From assembly GCF_004745865.1 (NCBI RefSeq), contig NZ_SRKZ01000001.1:868001-932000 (forward strand): a DNA stretch of 64,000 nt, written 5' to 3'. Position numbers and translations under genes: made by a program. This document shows positions 36,839 to 45,714 of the stretch, in pieces (within the stretch, counting starts at the first letter, position 1; every line of letters starts with the position of its first letter). Below the pieces are notes generated by a model. The model was given only the letters and a program-made list of their open reading frames with translations. It was not told the origin of the DNA and did no database searches. The DNA is from Hymenobacter wooponensis. Lineage in GTDB: Bacteria; Bacteroidota; Bacteroidia; Cytophagales; Hymenobacteraceae.

Positions 36839-37807
36839 GTGCTGTTCCGATACGTTGTTCTGTCTTGCCTGATATTACTTCCTTTCCTGGCTAACGCCCA
36901 AGCGGAAGACAGTAGCTACATCGCCAAAATGAAAGCCCCGGGCGTGAAGATAATACTCATTGACGGGCAGTATAAGGTCTGGACGCAGAAGGTTGGAGCT
37001 GGCAAAATCAAGCTACTCCTGCTGCACGGCGGCCCCGGCAACACCCACGAGTACTTTGAGAACTTCCCAGAGCATCTGGTCAAGGAAGGGGTAGAAATCT
37101 ATTACTACGACCAGCTCAACTCCTACCACTCCGACAAAACCGAAGACAAGAGCGTCTGGAACATTCCGCGCTTCGTGGAGGAGGTAGAGCAAGTACGCCA
37201 AGGCCTCGGGCTCGACCAGTTTTATCTGCTAGGCCACTCCTGGGGCGGTATGCTGGCGCTGGAATACGCTGCCAAATATCCCGAGCACCTCAAGGGCCTC
37301 ATCACCTCCGATATTGGGTACAAAGCCACGGTGTTCAACAAACACCGCTACAGCCAGTACGCCGACATCATCCGGCGCCACGCAGCCAAGGATGGCAAAA
37401 CCGTTGCTGGCCTAGACACCATGGGCCTACGGACACTATCTACCTTCATTACGCCTGCGGTACAAACTGAATTCCGCAGCCTGCATATGATGCGCCTGAC
37501 GCCAGAGCCGCCCGTTTTCACGCGCAGCCAGGCCCACATCGTCCGGAAATACGCGGGCTACATGTTACCAACCATGGTTTCCTGGGACTTTGAGTCGCGC
37601 CTTGCCTCCATTAAGCCACCTACGCTGGTGATAGGCTCGAAGTACGACTTTGTGCCCTTGGAGGACATTGCCTACATGCAGAAGCACATCCCCAACTGCC
37701 AGGCTTACATCTGCCCAGAAGGCTCACACTACGCCATGTGGGACGACCCGCAGCACTATTTCCCAGCACTCATCAAATTCCTGCGCAAAACGGAGCGAAA
37801 AGGGTAA
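36839..37807 (+). CDS. Secreted proline iminopeptidase-like alpha/beta hydrolase
   Basis: 322 residues from a GTG start. The signal peptide is YVVLSCLILLPFLANAQA. Motifs of the prolyl iminopeptidase (S33) group are LLLHGGPGNTHEYF (oxyanion hole), nucleophile Ser in LGHSWGGML, and the catalytic His in EGSHYAMWDDP. The substrate is probably a peptide or amide; not assignable further. GTG initiation places the signal peptide correctly; the next gene starts 30 bp downstream. Confidence 0.88.
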   Translation: MLFRYVVLSCLILLPFLANAQAEDSSYIAKMKAPGVKIILIDGQYKVWTQKVGAGKIKLLLLHGGPGNTHEYFENFPEHLVKEGVEIYYYDQLNSYHSDKTEDKSVWNIPRFVEEVEQVRQGLGLDQFYLLGHSWGGMLALEYAAKYPEHLKGLITSDIGYKATVFNKHRYSQYADIIRRHAAKDGKTVAGLDTMGLRTLSTFITPAVQTEFRSLHMMRLTPEPPVFTRSQAHIVRKYAGYMLPTMVSWDFESRLASIKPPTLVIGSKYDFVPLEDIAYMQKHIPNCQAYICPEGSHYAMWDDPQHYFPALIKFLRKTERKG

Positions 37808-37837
37808 CTTCTCGGGAGCACTCTAACCGCCACCGAT

Positions 37838-38128
37838 ATGACCGTTGAATACATTCGCTACCGTATTGCCGAGGAGCAGCAGCCAGCCTTCATGGAGGCT
37901 ATTCGCAGTGCTCACCAACTGCTAGCAGCTGCCCCCGATTGCCTCAATTACCAGCTCGCGCACTGTGAAGAAGACCCGTCTCTCTTCATCTGGCGCATTG
38001 AGTGGACTTCTGTGGAGCAGCACCTCATCGGATTCCGCAAAAGCCCAGAGTTTGGGGCGTTTTTCCAGTTGGTGAAGCCGTTTTACCAGAGCATTCAGGA
38101 GATGAACCACTACGCGGTGGTTATGTGA
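37838..38128 (+). CDS. Antibiotic biosynthesis monooxygenase (ABM)-fold protein
   Basis: A 96-residue dimeric alpha-beta barrel type protein. Patterns are the N-terminal VEYIRYRI, HQLLAAAPDCLNYQLAHCEEDPSLFIWRIEW, and a C-terminal FYQSIQEMNHY. Members include quinol monooxygenases and heme-degrading enzymes; no specific activity can be read. It is in the same run as the hydrolase 30 bp upstream. Confidence 0.82.
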   Translation: MTVEYIRYRIAEEQQPAFMEAIRSAHQLLAAAPDCLNYQLAHCEEDPSLFIWRIEWTSVEQHLIGFRKSPEFGAFFQLVKPFYQSIQEMNHYAVVM

Positions 38129-38145
38129 CCAAGCTGTATATTAAA

Positions 38146-38796
38146 ATGACTGTACAGCAAATCAAACAACTGCTTGCGCAAGAATTAGCCAACCCAACCT
38201 TCGGCTTGACCCAGCGATTTTTGGTTGTTCACCGCATTCTTTACGAAGAAGATTTGCCAGTAATTCTGCGAATAGTAGAGACTGCAGTAGGCTTTGTGAC
38301 AGCCTATCTGGCAGTTGAGAAGCACAGATTTTACTTAGCTACCGGCATCGACACCACTGCTGCTAAAATTATATGGGTTAACACGGAAGATTTTCACGAC
38401 ATCTGGCTCCGGGCTACTTCCGAGGAATTGACTTCTGCCCAAATGTTGATGCTAACTTCTCTTACACCGATAAGACAGTATACTAAGGGAGACATCCGCC
38501 GGAAATCTATTAACCATAGTCACAGCGCTATTTATTTTCAGCCTGATCAGCAGCCTGACACCTTTGAAAACCACCTCTGCAACTTACTTGACTTACTAGA
38601 ACAGGATGTCGAAGGTATCCAAGCCTTAGCAGTTCAAACCGAGTGTGTAATCCGCGTGGCATCCTATTTTCACAATGGCAACGGCATGTTAGGCGGGCAC
38701 TTTATAGATGCGCCCACGCTGAAGCGGATCAGCAACCTAGCCGTATCCATTGATTTCGACCTGTATGCTGAAGGCAACAGTTACCTAAACGAATAA
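38146..38796 (+). CDS. DUF4279-like protein, probable immunity-type
   Basis: 216 residues. The C-terminal 115 residues fit DUF4279: TPIRQYTKGDIRR, a Trp/Tyr-free hydrophobic strand, HLCNLLDLLEQDVEGIQAL, and a terminal LAVSIDFDLYAEGN. The N-terminal 90 residues do not match a family I know. DUF4279 proteins commonly sit in polymorphic-toxin immunity arrays, so an immunity role is possible but unproven. The in-frame region upstream to 38002 overlaps the previous gene and is not used. It is AT-richer than its neighbours. Confidence 0.7.
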   Translation: MTVQQIKQLLAQELANPTFGLTQRFLVVHRILYEEDLPVILRIVETAVGFVTAYLAVEKHRFYLATGIDTTAAKIIWVNTEDFHDIWLRATSEELTSAQMLMLTSLTPIRQYTKGDIRRKSINHSHSAIYFQPDQQPDTFENHLCNLLDLLEQDVEGIQALAVQTECVIRVASYFHNGNGMLGGHFIDAPTLKRISNLAVSIDFDLYAEGNSYLNE

Positions 38797-38852
38797 CCCC
38801 ACACCCTGCTCCCGCGTCTAAACGGCTACCCCTCACCTAGCCCGTTTGCCCC

Positions 38853-40664
38853 ATGAGCCTCTGGGAGATCATAAAGCGCCTTTTTCCGTACGTCCGCCCA
38901 TATCGCCCGCTGGTAATTGGCACTTTATTGCTCACGTTGGTGGGCTCTCTGGCGGCTCAGGTAAACCCTTTTGTGCTGCGTTACACTGTGGATACGGTGC
39001 AGGGCCTGCTCGACCGGAACCAGGGCCTAGTGGAGGGCATGAACCTGCTGCTGCTGGTAAGCGCGCTATTGCTGGGCAAGGAAATCGTCAACACGTTTAT
39101 CCAGTTCGGGCAGAAGTACTACGGCGAGAAAATCCGCATCAACGTAAGCAGCACGCTCTCGCAAGATGCAGTGCGCAAGGTGCTGGGCTACCAGTTGGGC
39201 TTCTACGCCGACAACGGCAACCAGACCGGCAAGCTCCAGACCCGCATTGACAGAGGGGTGGAAAGCCTGATGAAGCTGGTGCAGAACTTCTTCATTGATA
39301 TTCTGCCACTCTTCGCCAATGCCATTGTGGCGCTGGTGGTCATGTTCATGAACAACGTGTACGTAGGCCTGGTAGCGGTGGCAGTGCTGCCGGTGTACTT
39401 CTGGCTGAGCTATCGGCAGGCCGACCGCCTCAACGGCACCCGTCGCGCCCTACGGGGCCTACGCGAAGCCAAGAGCCAAGGCCTAGTGAATCTCATTGAT
39501 TCGGCGGTGGTCATCAAGAGCTTCGTGCGCGAAGACTACGAGGAGCAGAAGCAGGCAGGCCTACAGCGCAATTTGCAAGAGGCCCAGCTCCAGACGCGCA
39601 AAACCAACTTCCTCTACGACGGCCTCAAGACGTTTACCGAGCAAATTGGGGTGGTGCTCATCATCATTCTGACGGCCTACTTAGTACTCGATGGGCAAAT
39701 CAGCATTGGGGCCATCATGTTCCACATCTTGCTGTTCAACAACGTATCGGCGCCCATCCGGCAGCTCCACCGCATTTATGATGAGATGAACGACGCTCTC
39801 ACCTACTCCGAGGGCTTCTTCGACATTCTCGACGCCGACGACGCTACTGAGCAGACGGGCACCCTGCAGCCCGACCACTTGCGCGGCCGGTTCGAAATCT
39901 GCAACGTGGACTTCACCTACCCCAGCGGCACCCAGGCCCTCTACGATGTATGCCTGACTATTGAAGAGGGCAAAACTACGGCCCTCGTAGGCCTCTCGGG
40001 CGCCGGCAAAAGCACTATCATCAACCTGCTTTGCAAATTTTACGAGCCCGACCATGGCAACATGCTTCTTGATGGCAAGCCCCTGGCCGACTACGACACG
40101 CACGCCCTGCGCCAGCAGATAGGCCTAGTGCTCCAGAAGAACCACATCTTCAAGGGCACCATTGAAGAAAACATCCGCTACGGCGTGATGGATGCCACCT
40201 TCGAGCAAATTCAGGCCGCCGCCAAACAGGCTTACCTCCATGAGCAGATCATGCAGCTCCCGAAGCAGTATGAATCGGATGCCCAGCAGCTTTCTGGTGG
40301 GCAGCAACAGCGCATTGCCATTGCCCGGCTGTTCTTGAAAAACCCGCCCATCATCTTCCTCGACGAGCCCACCGCCTCCCTCGATGCCATTGCCACCGAG
40401 CAGATCAAGAACTCACTTGATGCCATCAAGAAGGGCCGCACGGTGGTCATCATCTCCCACAGCCTCGCCCAAATCGTGGATTCCGACTGCATTTACGTCA
40501 TGAAGCAGGGCCGCATGGTAGAAAGCGGCACCCACGAAGAGCTCTACGACCTGCGCGGCACCTACCGCGAAATCTTCGACGCCTCGGCCCGCAGCCTTAA
40601 CATCGAGAAGCTGGCTCGGGTGATGGTAGATGACGAGGATGAAGTGAGTGATACGGCGGCGTGA
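38853..40664 (+). CDS. ABC exporter, fused permease and ATPase
   Basis: A 603-residue half-transporter. Six transmembrane helices (about residues 15-310) precede a nucleotide-binding domain with Walker A GLSGAGKST, Q-loop, signature LSGGQQQR, Walker B IIFLDEP and H-loop ISHSLAQ. It is expected to act as a homodimer exporting lipids, peptides or drugs. It stands among unrelated accessory genes, so the substrate is unknown. Confidence 0.93.
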   Translation: MSLWEIIKRLFPYVRPYRPLVIGTLLLTLVGSLAAQVNPFVLRYTVDTVQGLLDRNQGLVEGMNLLLLVSALLLGKEIVNTFIQFGQKYYGEKIRINVSSTLSQDAVRKVLGYQLGFYADNGNQTGKLQTRIDRGVESLMKLVQNFFIDILPLFANAIVALVVMFMNNVYVGLVAVAVLPVYFWLSYRQADRLNGTRRALRGLREAKSQGLVNLIDSAVVIKSFVREDYEEQKQAGLQRNLQEAQLQTRKTNFLYDGLKTFTEQIGVVLIIILTAYLVLDGQISIGAIMFHILLFNNVSAPIRQLHRIYDEMNDALTYSEGFFDILDADDATEQTGTLQPDHLRGRFEICNVDFTYPSGTQALYDVCLTIEEGKTTALVGLSGAGKSTIINLLCKFYEPDHGNMLLDGKPLADYDTHALRQQIGLVLQKNHIFKGTIEENIRYGVMDATFEQIQAAAKQAYLHEQIMQLPKQYESDAQQLSGGQQQRIAIARLFLKNPPIIFLDEPTASLDAIATEQIKNSLDAIKKGRTVVIISHSLAQIVDSDCIYVMKQGRMVESGTHEELYDLRGTYREIFDASARSLNIEKLARVMVDDEDEVSDTAA

Positions 40665-40700
40665 ATAGCATTAGTAGCTAGCTGGGAGTAGGATACCCCA

Positions 40701-40708
40701 TATCTTTG
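40701..40708 (+). promoter_or_regulatory. -7 promoter box upstream of the gene at 40741
   Basis: TATCTTTG, a perfect TAnnTTTG match, lies 33 bp before the ATG. Confidence 0.6.
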
Positions 40709-40740
40709 ACTACCCTCAAAAATTCGTTGATACGCATAAT

Positions 40741-41223
40741 ATGCACTACCGCTTAACTCTAGAAAATTCATATTTTACTCGATTCGCACTTACCCTTTTA
40801 TGTAGCTTGCTAATAACCAGTAGCTACGGACAAAATCTTTTTCCTGAAAAATTTAAGGGGTGCGTTACAGATCAGTTTAGCCTTGAGAGTGACAGTATCA
40901 GCGCTAAAGTCGATAATCAGACTCTTATAGCTATTGTTACTCATGCGCTAAATGAAGAAGAAACGAAAAGCGCAATAGGGACGCTCGCGCTACAAATTAT
41001 CGTTGACAGAAATGGCCAATCGTGTTTGCTTAGCGTAAAAAACGATACTAATCTGAAAACTAAGAAGCTACGTCTGAAAGAGAATATTGACAGCAGGCTA
41101 CTGTGGGAAAAGGTTGACAATAAGGTAGCAGCGGTAGTTGTACTGAGGTTCAGCAGTGGAACTATATCGGTAAAAAGATTAGGAATGAATGGCAAAAGGG
41201 GGGTGCATGAGCTACGTCCATAA
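40741..41223 (+). CDS. Secreted protein of unknown function, AT-rich gene
   Basis: 160 residues with a signal peptide (LTLLCSLLITSSYGQ). The mature part is charged and beta-rich (ALQIIVDRNGQSCLLSVKND) and vaguely resembles TonB C-terminal-like folds, but no family is assigned. Base composition is clearly AT-richer than the flanking genes, a hint of recent acquisition. Confidence 0.7.
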   Translation: MHYRLTLENSYFTRFALTLLCSLLITSSYGQNLFPEKFKGCVTDQFSLESDSISAKVDNQTLIAIVTHALNEEETKSAIGTLALQIIVDRNGQSCLLSVKNDTNLKTKKLRLKENIDSRLLWEKVDNKVAAVVVLRFSSGTISVKRLGMNGKRGVHELRP

Positions 41224-41301
41224 CTTAAATTCTGTCTTTCAAAATTGCGCATGCAATGCGTATCGAGTCCGGCATAGCTCGCAACTAGGTATCAATTCAC
41301 T

Positions 41302-41565
41302 ATGACTGTTGACCTGACCGGCATAACCAGCAAAGCCGCCATACATCAATTGTTCAAGGAAAAGCTGGGGTTTGAAGAATGGTATGGCCCGAGCTGGGAT
41401 GCCTTCTGGGACTCTATCATAGCTATTGTGGAAATGCCGCCGGTGCTCACACTGACTAACTGGGAGGAATTTGCAGAGCACTGCCCCCGCGACATGGAGA
41501 TTCTGCGGCAGGTAATGCAGGACTATGCAGTAGAAATGGCGCCCAAGCGCATTGTACTGGCCTAG
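41302..41565 (+). CDS. Barstar-family ribonuclease inhibitor-like protein
   Basis: 87 residues, the size of barstar. The diagnostic EEWYGPSWDAFWDSI aligns with the barnase-binding region of barstar (YYGENLDALWDCL), and a C-terminal KRIVLA strand is present. Barstar proteins neutralise barnase-type RNase toxins. No barnase-like gene is adjacent, so this is an orphan immunity protein or a stand-alone regulator. The TAG stop is within a GGCCTAG motif. Confidence 0.85.
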   Translation: MTVDLTGITSKAAIHQLFKEKLGFEEWYGPSWDAFWDSIIAIVEMPPVLTLTNWEEFAEHCPRDMEILRQVMQDYAVEMAPKRIVLA

Positions 41566-41639
41566 GGCGTCAAGTGGCAGTGCACCGTTGCCATGTGTGG
41601 CGCTGGCCCTACCTTTGACGGCTGATTTGCCTTGCTCAT

Positions 41640-42644
41640 ATGAAACACTTCCTGCTGGCGGCCTTGCTAAGCACAAGCCTTACTGCCTGGGCCCAGAAAG
41701 CACCCTTCACCCCCCGTACCATTACTTTACCCCAGGAAATTGCCGACCGGAACAACCAGTTTTCCGGGCTGTTTATTCGCGGGGGCCAGTTGTTTTTGCT
41801 GGGAGAAAGCCGGCTGCAGGAGCGCGCTGAGGCCAAGGTGTACGCCCTAGACCTGGCTAGCATTGATGGGCAGCTGGCGCAGAAGTCGCAGGAGGTGGCC
41901 TACAAGAAATACAGCATCCGTAATCTGGATAAAGTCAGAGCCCACATCGATAGCCTGTGCCAGGTATACGAAGGGCTGGAGGGGCTTACCATGGTGGGCA
42001 GCACAGCCTATTTCACCATCGAAACCACCACGCCTTCAGCCTACTGCTACCTGATTAAGGGTGCCGTAGACGATGCCAGCGCTACCATCACTATTGATAC
42101 GCGCTACCTGGTGCCGCTGGCCAAACCTGCCCTTACCGATGGCTCGCACATTCATAATGCAGGTTTCGAGGCGGCTACGGGCTACAATAAGAGTCTGCTG
42201 TTGCTGTTCGAATACAACTACTTCACGCACGACAACTACGCCTTGCGCATCCCGGATGCTACCGACCTGCCCGATATTCCGCAGTACGTGCCCGTAGCCC
42301 GCCTGCCCTTCCGCGTAACGGATTTGGTGTACGAAGGCAAAAACCGCTTCACGGCCATCAATTACTTCTATAACGGCGACGACGACCGGGTGTACCGCAC
42401 GCCGGCCCCCGACCCAAACGCCCGCTTAGTGCTTCAGGATGGCAAATACCAGAACTACTGCCGCCTGATCAGCCTGCGCTATAAGCGCAACAAAGTAAGC
42501 TGGAAGCCCCTGTTTGAACTACCCCGAGAATACATGACCTACAACTGGGAGGGCTTGGCGGCTTACAAAGGCGGGTACTTCCTTATAAACGACAAATACG
42601 GCCCATCTAACCAGTCTACCTTGCTGTACTTGCAGAAACGATAA
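41640..42644 (+). CDS. Secreted beta-propeller-like protein of unknown function
   Basis: 334 residues with signal peptide (LLAALLSTSLTAWAQ). Repeated strand patterns such as GGQLFLLGESRLQ, GLEGLTMVGSTAYFTIE, and the C-terminal NWEGLAAYKGGYFLINDKYG resemble the esterase-like phytase/SdiA-regulated propeller group. Function is unknown. It follows the barstar gene by 74 bp. Confidence 0.72.
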   Translation: MKHFLLAALLSTSLTAWAQKAPFTPRTITLPQEIADRNNQFSGLFIRGGQLFLLGESRLQERAEAKVYALDLASIDGQLAQKSQEVAYKKYSIRNLDKVRAHIDSLCQVYEGLEGLTMVGSTAYFTIETTTPSAYCYLIKGAVDDASATITIDTRYLVPLAKPALTDGSHIHNAGFEAATGYNKSLLLLFEYNYFTHDNYALRIPDATDLPDIPQYVPVARLPFRVTDLVYEGKNRFTAINYFYNGDDDRVYRTPAPDPNARLVLQDGKYQNYCRLISLRYKRNKVSWKPLFELPREYMTYNWEGLAAYKGGYFLINDKYGPSNQSTLLYLQKR

Positions 42645-42760
42645 AGTGGGTCTAAGAGGCTTCTCTACCAATTGATCATTGTTTGGCTTTAACTGGCCCA
42701 CGCTACTACACGATTTAAAGAGCCAACGCTTGATACCCCCTTATAAAGTCACCTTTATCA

Positions 42761-43294
42761 ATGAAATTTAATCAGAACCAGTATTTAGCTGAGATGACAA
42801 CAATGGTTAACAAAGCCATTGAACGAATGCAAAGGGAGTATCCGGAATGGGAAATTTATACAATCAGTATCTGGACGGATCCAGGTGCTGAGTTTAGCGC
42901 TATCAGTTTCGACAGTAAGATTCACTCTGATAAGTGCATAGAACATTATAATCAGCTGATGAAGAGCTATCAGGATGCCTATTTAGCTAAGCAAGAGTAT
43001 GAAAAGGCTAAGCAGTATGCTCCGGTTGATGGACGTAATGATAATCCAGCGGATTTCGAGTTACGTGATTTTGAAGAGACGAACCATACATGCTTTGCTA
43101 TAGATTGGGAGGATGAAACAGAGGAAGACGTATGGGATTTATTAGAACCGGCCATACTGAAAGTAGGAGAGTATACTTTCCACAAAGCCCAGGTACTTAA
43201 TAGGCATACTGAATTTGAACTGGGCGTTAATGGCGTGTCAGATTGGTATGAAACCACCTGGCACACAGAAAATTCTTCGAATAGCTTACCTTAA
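42761..43294 (+). CDS. DUF4303-like protein, AT-rich gene
   Basis: 177 residues, soluble and acidic. The segment IYTISIWTDPGAEFSAISFDS and the later WEDETEEDVWDLLEPAIL resemble DUF4303/immunity-type proteins. The gene is clearly AT-richer than its surroundings. An immunity role is possible by analogy, without direct support. No toxin gene is adjacent. Confidence 0.62.
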   Translation: MKFNQNQYLAEMTTMVNKAIERMQREYPEWEIYTISIWTDPGAEFSAISFDSKIHSDKCIEHYNQLMKSYQDAYLAKQEYEKAKQYAPVDGRNDNPADFELRDFEETNHTCFAIDWEDETEEDVWDLLEPAILKVGEYTFHKAQVLNRHTEFELGVNGVSDWYETTWHTENSSNSLP

Positions 43295-43338
43295 TGCTTA
43301 ACGTTCCTACCTAGCCTAGCCTTCTGAACGTCAAGCCT

Positions 43339-44157
43339 ATGCCTCGTTTCCTATTCCTGACGCTTCTGCTTTTCACTCGGTTGGCGCTAGGCCAGGTGGC
43401 ACCGGTTGGTAACAACCCCGCCGCTGGCAAATACGCTATGGTGCGCGGCGTGAAGCTGTACTATGAAGCTTATGGAACAGGAGCGCCCCTGCTGTTGCTC
43501 CATGGTAACGGCGGGAGCAGCAAAGACTTCCAGAAAACCGTTCCGTACTTCGCCAAGCACTACCGCGTACTGGCCCTGGATAGCCGGGCGCATGGCAAAT
43601 CCGTGGACCGGACCGACTCGCTGAGCTTTGAGATGATGGCTGATGACTGCGCGGCCTTGCTCACCCAATTGCGCCTCGACTCTGCCTATGTGCTGGGCTG
43701 GAGTGATGGTGGCATCACGGCCTTAGTACTGGCCCAGCGCCACCCTGGGAAAGTAAAACGCCTTGCCGCCACCGGCGCTAACCTCTGGCCCGACTCCACG
43801 GCCCTCACGCCAGATCTATGGCAGCAGATGAAGCGTGGCTACCAGGAGGGCCGCACCCAAACTTTCACTGACCCAACCCGCCGAAACGACTGGAAGGTGT
43901 TTCTGCTCGACTGGCGACACCCGCACATTTCCCCGGCTTCCCTGGCAAAAGTTAAAGCGCCAGCTTTCATCATTGCCGGCGACCGGGACGTGATTCGAGC
44001 GGAGCATACCGTAGCTATCTACCAGAACCTACCGCGCGCCTGGCTCTGGATAGTGCCCAACAGCGGCCACGCCACCTTGCACGAGCACGCCGATGAATTC
44101 AACCGCCAGGTAGATGAGTTCTTTCGGGCCAAGTCTGTGCCAGTGCCAGCTCGTTAA
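43339..44157 (+). CDS. Secreted alpha/beta hydrolase
   Basis: 272 residues. A signal peptide (LLLFTRLALGQ) precedes a hydrolase domain with LLLLHGNGGSS (oxyanion region), nucleophile Ser in LGWSDGGI, Asp in IIAGDRDVI, and His in NSGHATLHE. It resembles proline iminopeptidase/esterase relatives; substrate unknown. Confidence 0.88.
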   Translation: MPRFLFLTLLLFTRLALGQVAPVGNNPAAGKYAMVRGVKLYYEAYGTGAPLLLLHGNGGSSKDFQKTVPYFAKHYRVLALDSRAHGKSVDRTDSLSFEMMADDCAALLTQLRLDSAYVLGWSDGGITALVLAQRHPGKVKRLAATGANLWPDSTALTPDLWQQMKRGYQEGRTQTFTDPTRRNDWKVFLLDWRHPHISPASLAKVKAPAFIIAGDRDVIRAEHTVAIYQNLPRAWLWIVPNSGHATLHEHADEFNRQVDEFFRAKSVPVPAR

Positions 44158-44311
44158 GGGCGCCTAGCGCTGCAGGTAGTTGGTTGAGGCTGTTGGTTTT
44201 ATTCTCCTTCTTTTATGGGTGTTTGCTGGGCAATGCCGTAAGCTGAACTAGAACGGCGCGGGCATTCTGCGCTGTAGCGGCTATTTGCTGCCGCTTCTCA
44301 GAACTTACTCC

Positions 44312-45013
44312 ATGCAAACATTCACCGTAGAGCGCCTATCCTTCGATTCACTAACCGAGATACCTAACTCTTGGCAGCCCGCTGATTACAAAGCCCTTTT
44401 AGCCAAGACCGGCTACGACAACCCCGATGAGGTAGCGCCAGAAGAACTGCAGGAGATGACGCACATGGCCCTAACGGATTTGGAGCCCACTGAGGCCGCC
44501 CAGCTAGTGTTAGAGTATCTGTTTGCCGATCAGCTCACCACGGGTCAAATTGAGAACCTGGCTCACCAGATGCTCACGGAAAAGCTGTGGGAGGAAAACC
44601 CGGAGCTGGAGCAGCATGAGGGCTTTTTCAAGGCCACGCAGCTCTTGTATACCGCCTACAACGGCAAATTTCCGCGGGCCGAAGCCGTGCAATTTCAAGT
44701 ACAGCTGACGGCAGCTGATGCTACTGGCCTACAGCTGTTCGACGCTAACCCGGAGGCGCCGCTGCTGCGCCTGCTAAGCCAAGGCATGCCCGACAATACC
44801 CTGCTGAAACGCCTGTTTCATGAGCAGCTGGATGGTGCCAGCTTCCCCGAAGCCTCTTCTATTATCTGGCAACTGCACCCCAGTCAGCGCACTGAAACCG
44901 CCGTGGTATTTGAGGTTGTGAGCTCCGCCTATTGGCTTGATGACTTCAAGTACGCGGATACCTACGAAGCCACCACGCAGGCCGATACTCCCCCAGTTAC
45001 AGAAGAAAGCTAG
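44312..45013 (+). CDS. Uncharacterised 233-residue protein
   Basis: Soluble, acidic, helix-rich, without signal peptide. Segments such as LTDLEPTEAAQLVLEYLFADQLTTGQIENLAHQ and LRLLSQGMPDNTLLKRLFHEQLDG suggest a repeated helical fold. No family recognised. The TTG at 44285 adds nine residues and is less likely than the ATG used. Confidence 0.75.
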   Translation: MQTFTVERLSFDSLTEIPNSWQPADYKALLAKTGYDNPDEVAPEELQEMTHMALTDLEPTEAAQLVLEYLFADQLTTGQIENLAHQMLTEKLWEENPELEQHEGFFKATQLLYTAYNGKFPRAEAVQFQVQLTAADATGLQLFDANPEAPLLRLLSQGMPDNTLLKRLFHEQLDGASFPEASSIIWQLHPSQRTETAVVFEVVSSAYWLDDFKYADTYEATTQADTPPVTEES

Positions 45014-45037
45014 GCTACTCCTTCATTACGGAAATCG

Positions 45038-45079
45038 AGCCGGCGCCCGTCACTAACGATGGGCGCCGGCTTAGTTTTA
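45038..45079 (+). terminator. Intrinsic terminator of the gene at 44312
   Basis: AGCCGGCGCCC (45038-45048) and its exact complement (45061-45071) form a GC-rich stem followed by TAGTTTTAC. Confidence 0.85.
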
Positions 45080-45132
45080 CTGGTAGTTTGCAGGCGGGCT
45101 GCTTGCTTTCCTACTCCCCTTTACTTCATCTA

Positions 45133-45543
45133 ATGTCTACTGGCGAAACCAACCTCTCTCAACTGATCCGCACTATGAGGCCCGAGCTGCAGCCGGGCAC
45201 TTACGTGTATTGCACCGTAGCCTCGCTCACCGGCCTAGACCTTGGGGAGTGCCTTGGCATGTTCCGGGAACGTGAGGGTATTACACTCATTCTGCCCCAA
45301 GCCACCGCCGACCGCCTCCACCTGCCCTACTCCTTCCGGGCTGCTTGGATAACCCTAACAGTACACTCGGCACTAGAAGCAGTGGGCTTAACGGCGGCCT
45401 TTGCCCAGGTGCTCGGGCAAGCCAACGTAAGCTGTAACGTAATAGCCGCCTATTACCACGACCACATTTTTGTGGCCGCCGAAGATGCGAAAAAGGCGCT
45501 AGGCCTCTTGCAGCAGCTGGCCGCAACGGGGCAAGTGGCCTAG
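45133..45543 (+). CDS. ACT-domain protein (DUF2241/ACT_7-like)
   Basis: 136 residues with an ACT-type fold: YVYCTVASLTGLDLGECLG, ITLILPQATADRLHL, WITLTVHSALEAVGLTAAFAQ and a C-terminal VIAAYYHDHIFV. This family probably binds amino acids. An ATG at 45133 is preferred over 45088. The TAG stop lies in GTGGCCTAG. A decayed second copy lies 1 kb downstream. Confidence 0.85.
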   Translation: MSTGETNLSQLIRTMRPELQPGTYVYCTVASLTGLDLGECLGMFREREGITLILPQATADRLHLPYSFRAAWITLTVHSALEAVGLTAAFAQVLGQANVSCNVIAAYYHDHIFVAAEDAKKALGLLQQLAATGQVA

Positions 45544-45675
45544 CGCAAATATTCTGCTTGCGCTGGCAATATCAAGATGAGTAGTATTTACGCAGCCCGC
45601 GCAAATCCCTCTCGCCGGCCTCGTACACTCAGCAGAATATGCTGAGAAGATGTGTTACGCCTCTTAGAGATATCC

Positions 45676-45683
45676 TATCTTCG
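45676..45683 (+). promoter_or_regulatory. -7-like promoter box of the lipoprotein gene
   Basis: TATCTTCG, one mismatch from TAnnTTTG, lies 32 bp upstream of the lipoprotein ATG. Confidence 0.4.
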
Positions 45684-45714
45684 CCGAACTATATAATCCA
45701 TTTTATTCTTGCCC

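Noticed and set aside
38846..39250. 134-codon plus-strand frame with Gly/Pro-rich text
   Set aside because: It overlaps the ABC exporter gene out of frame and has no independent support.
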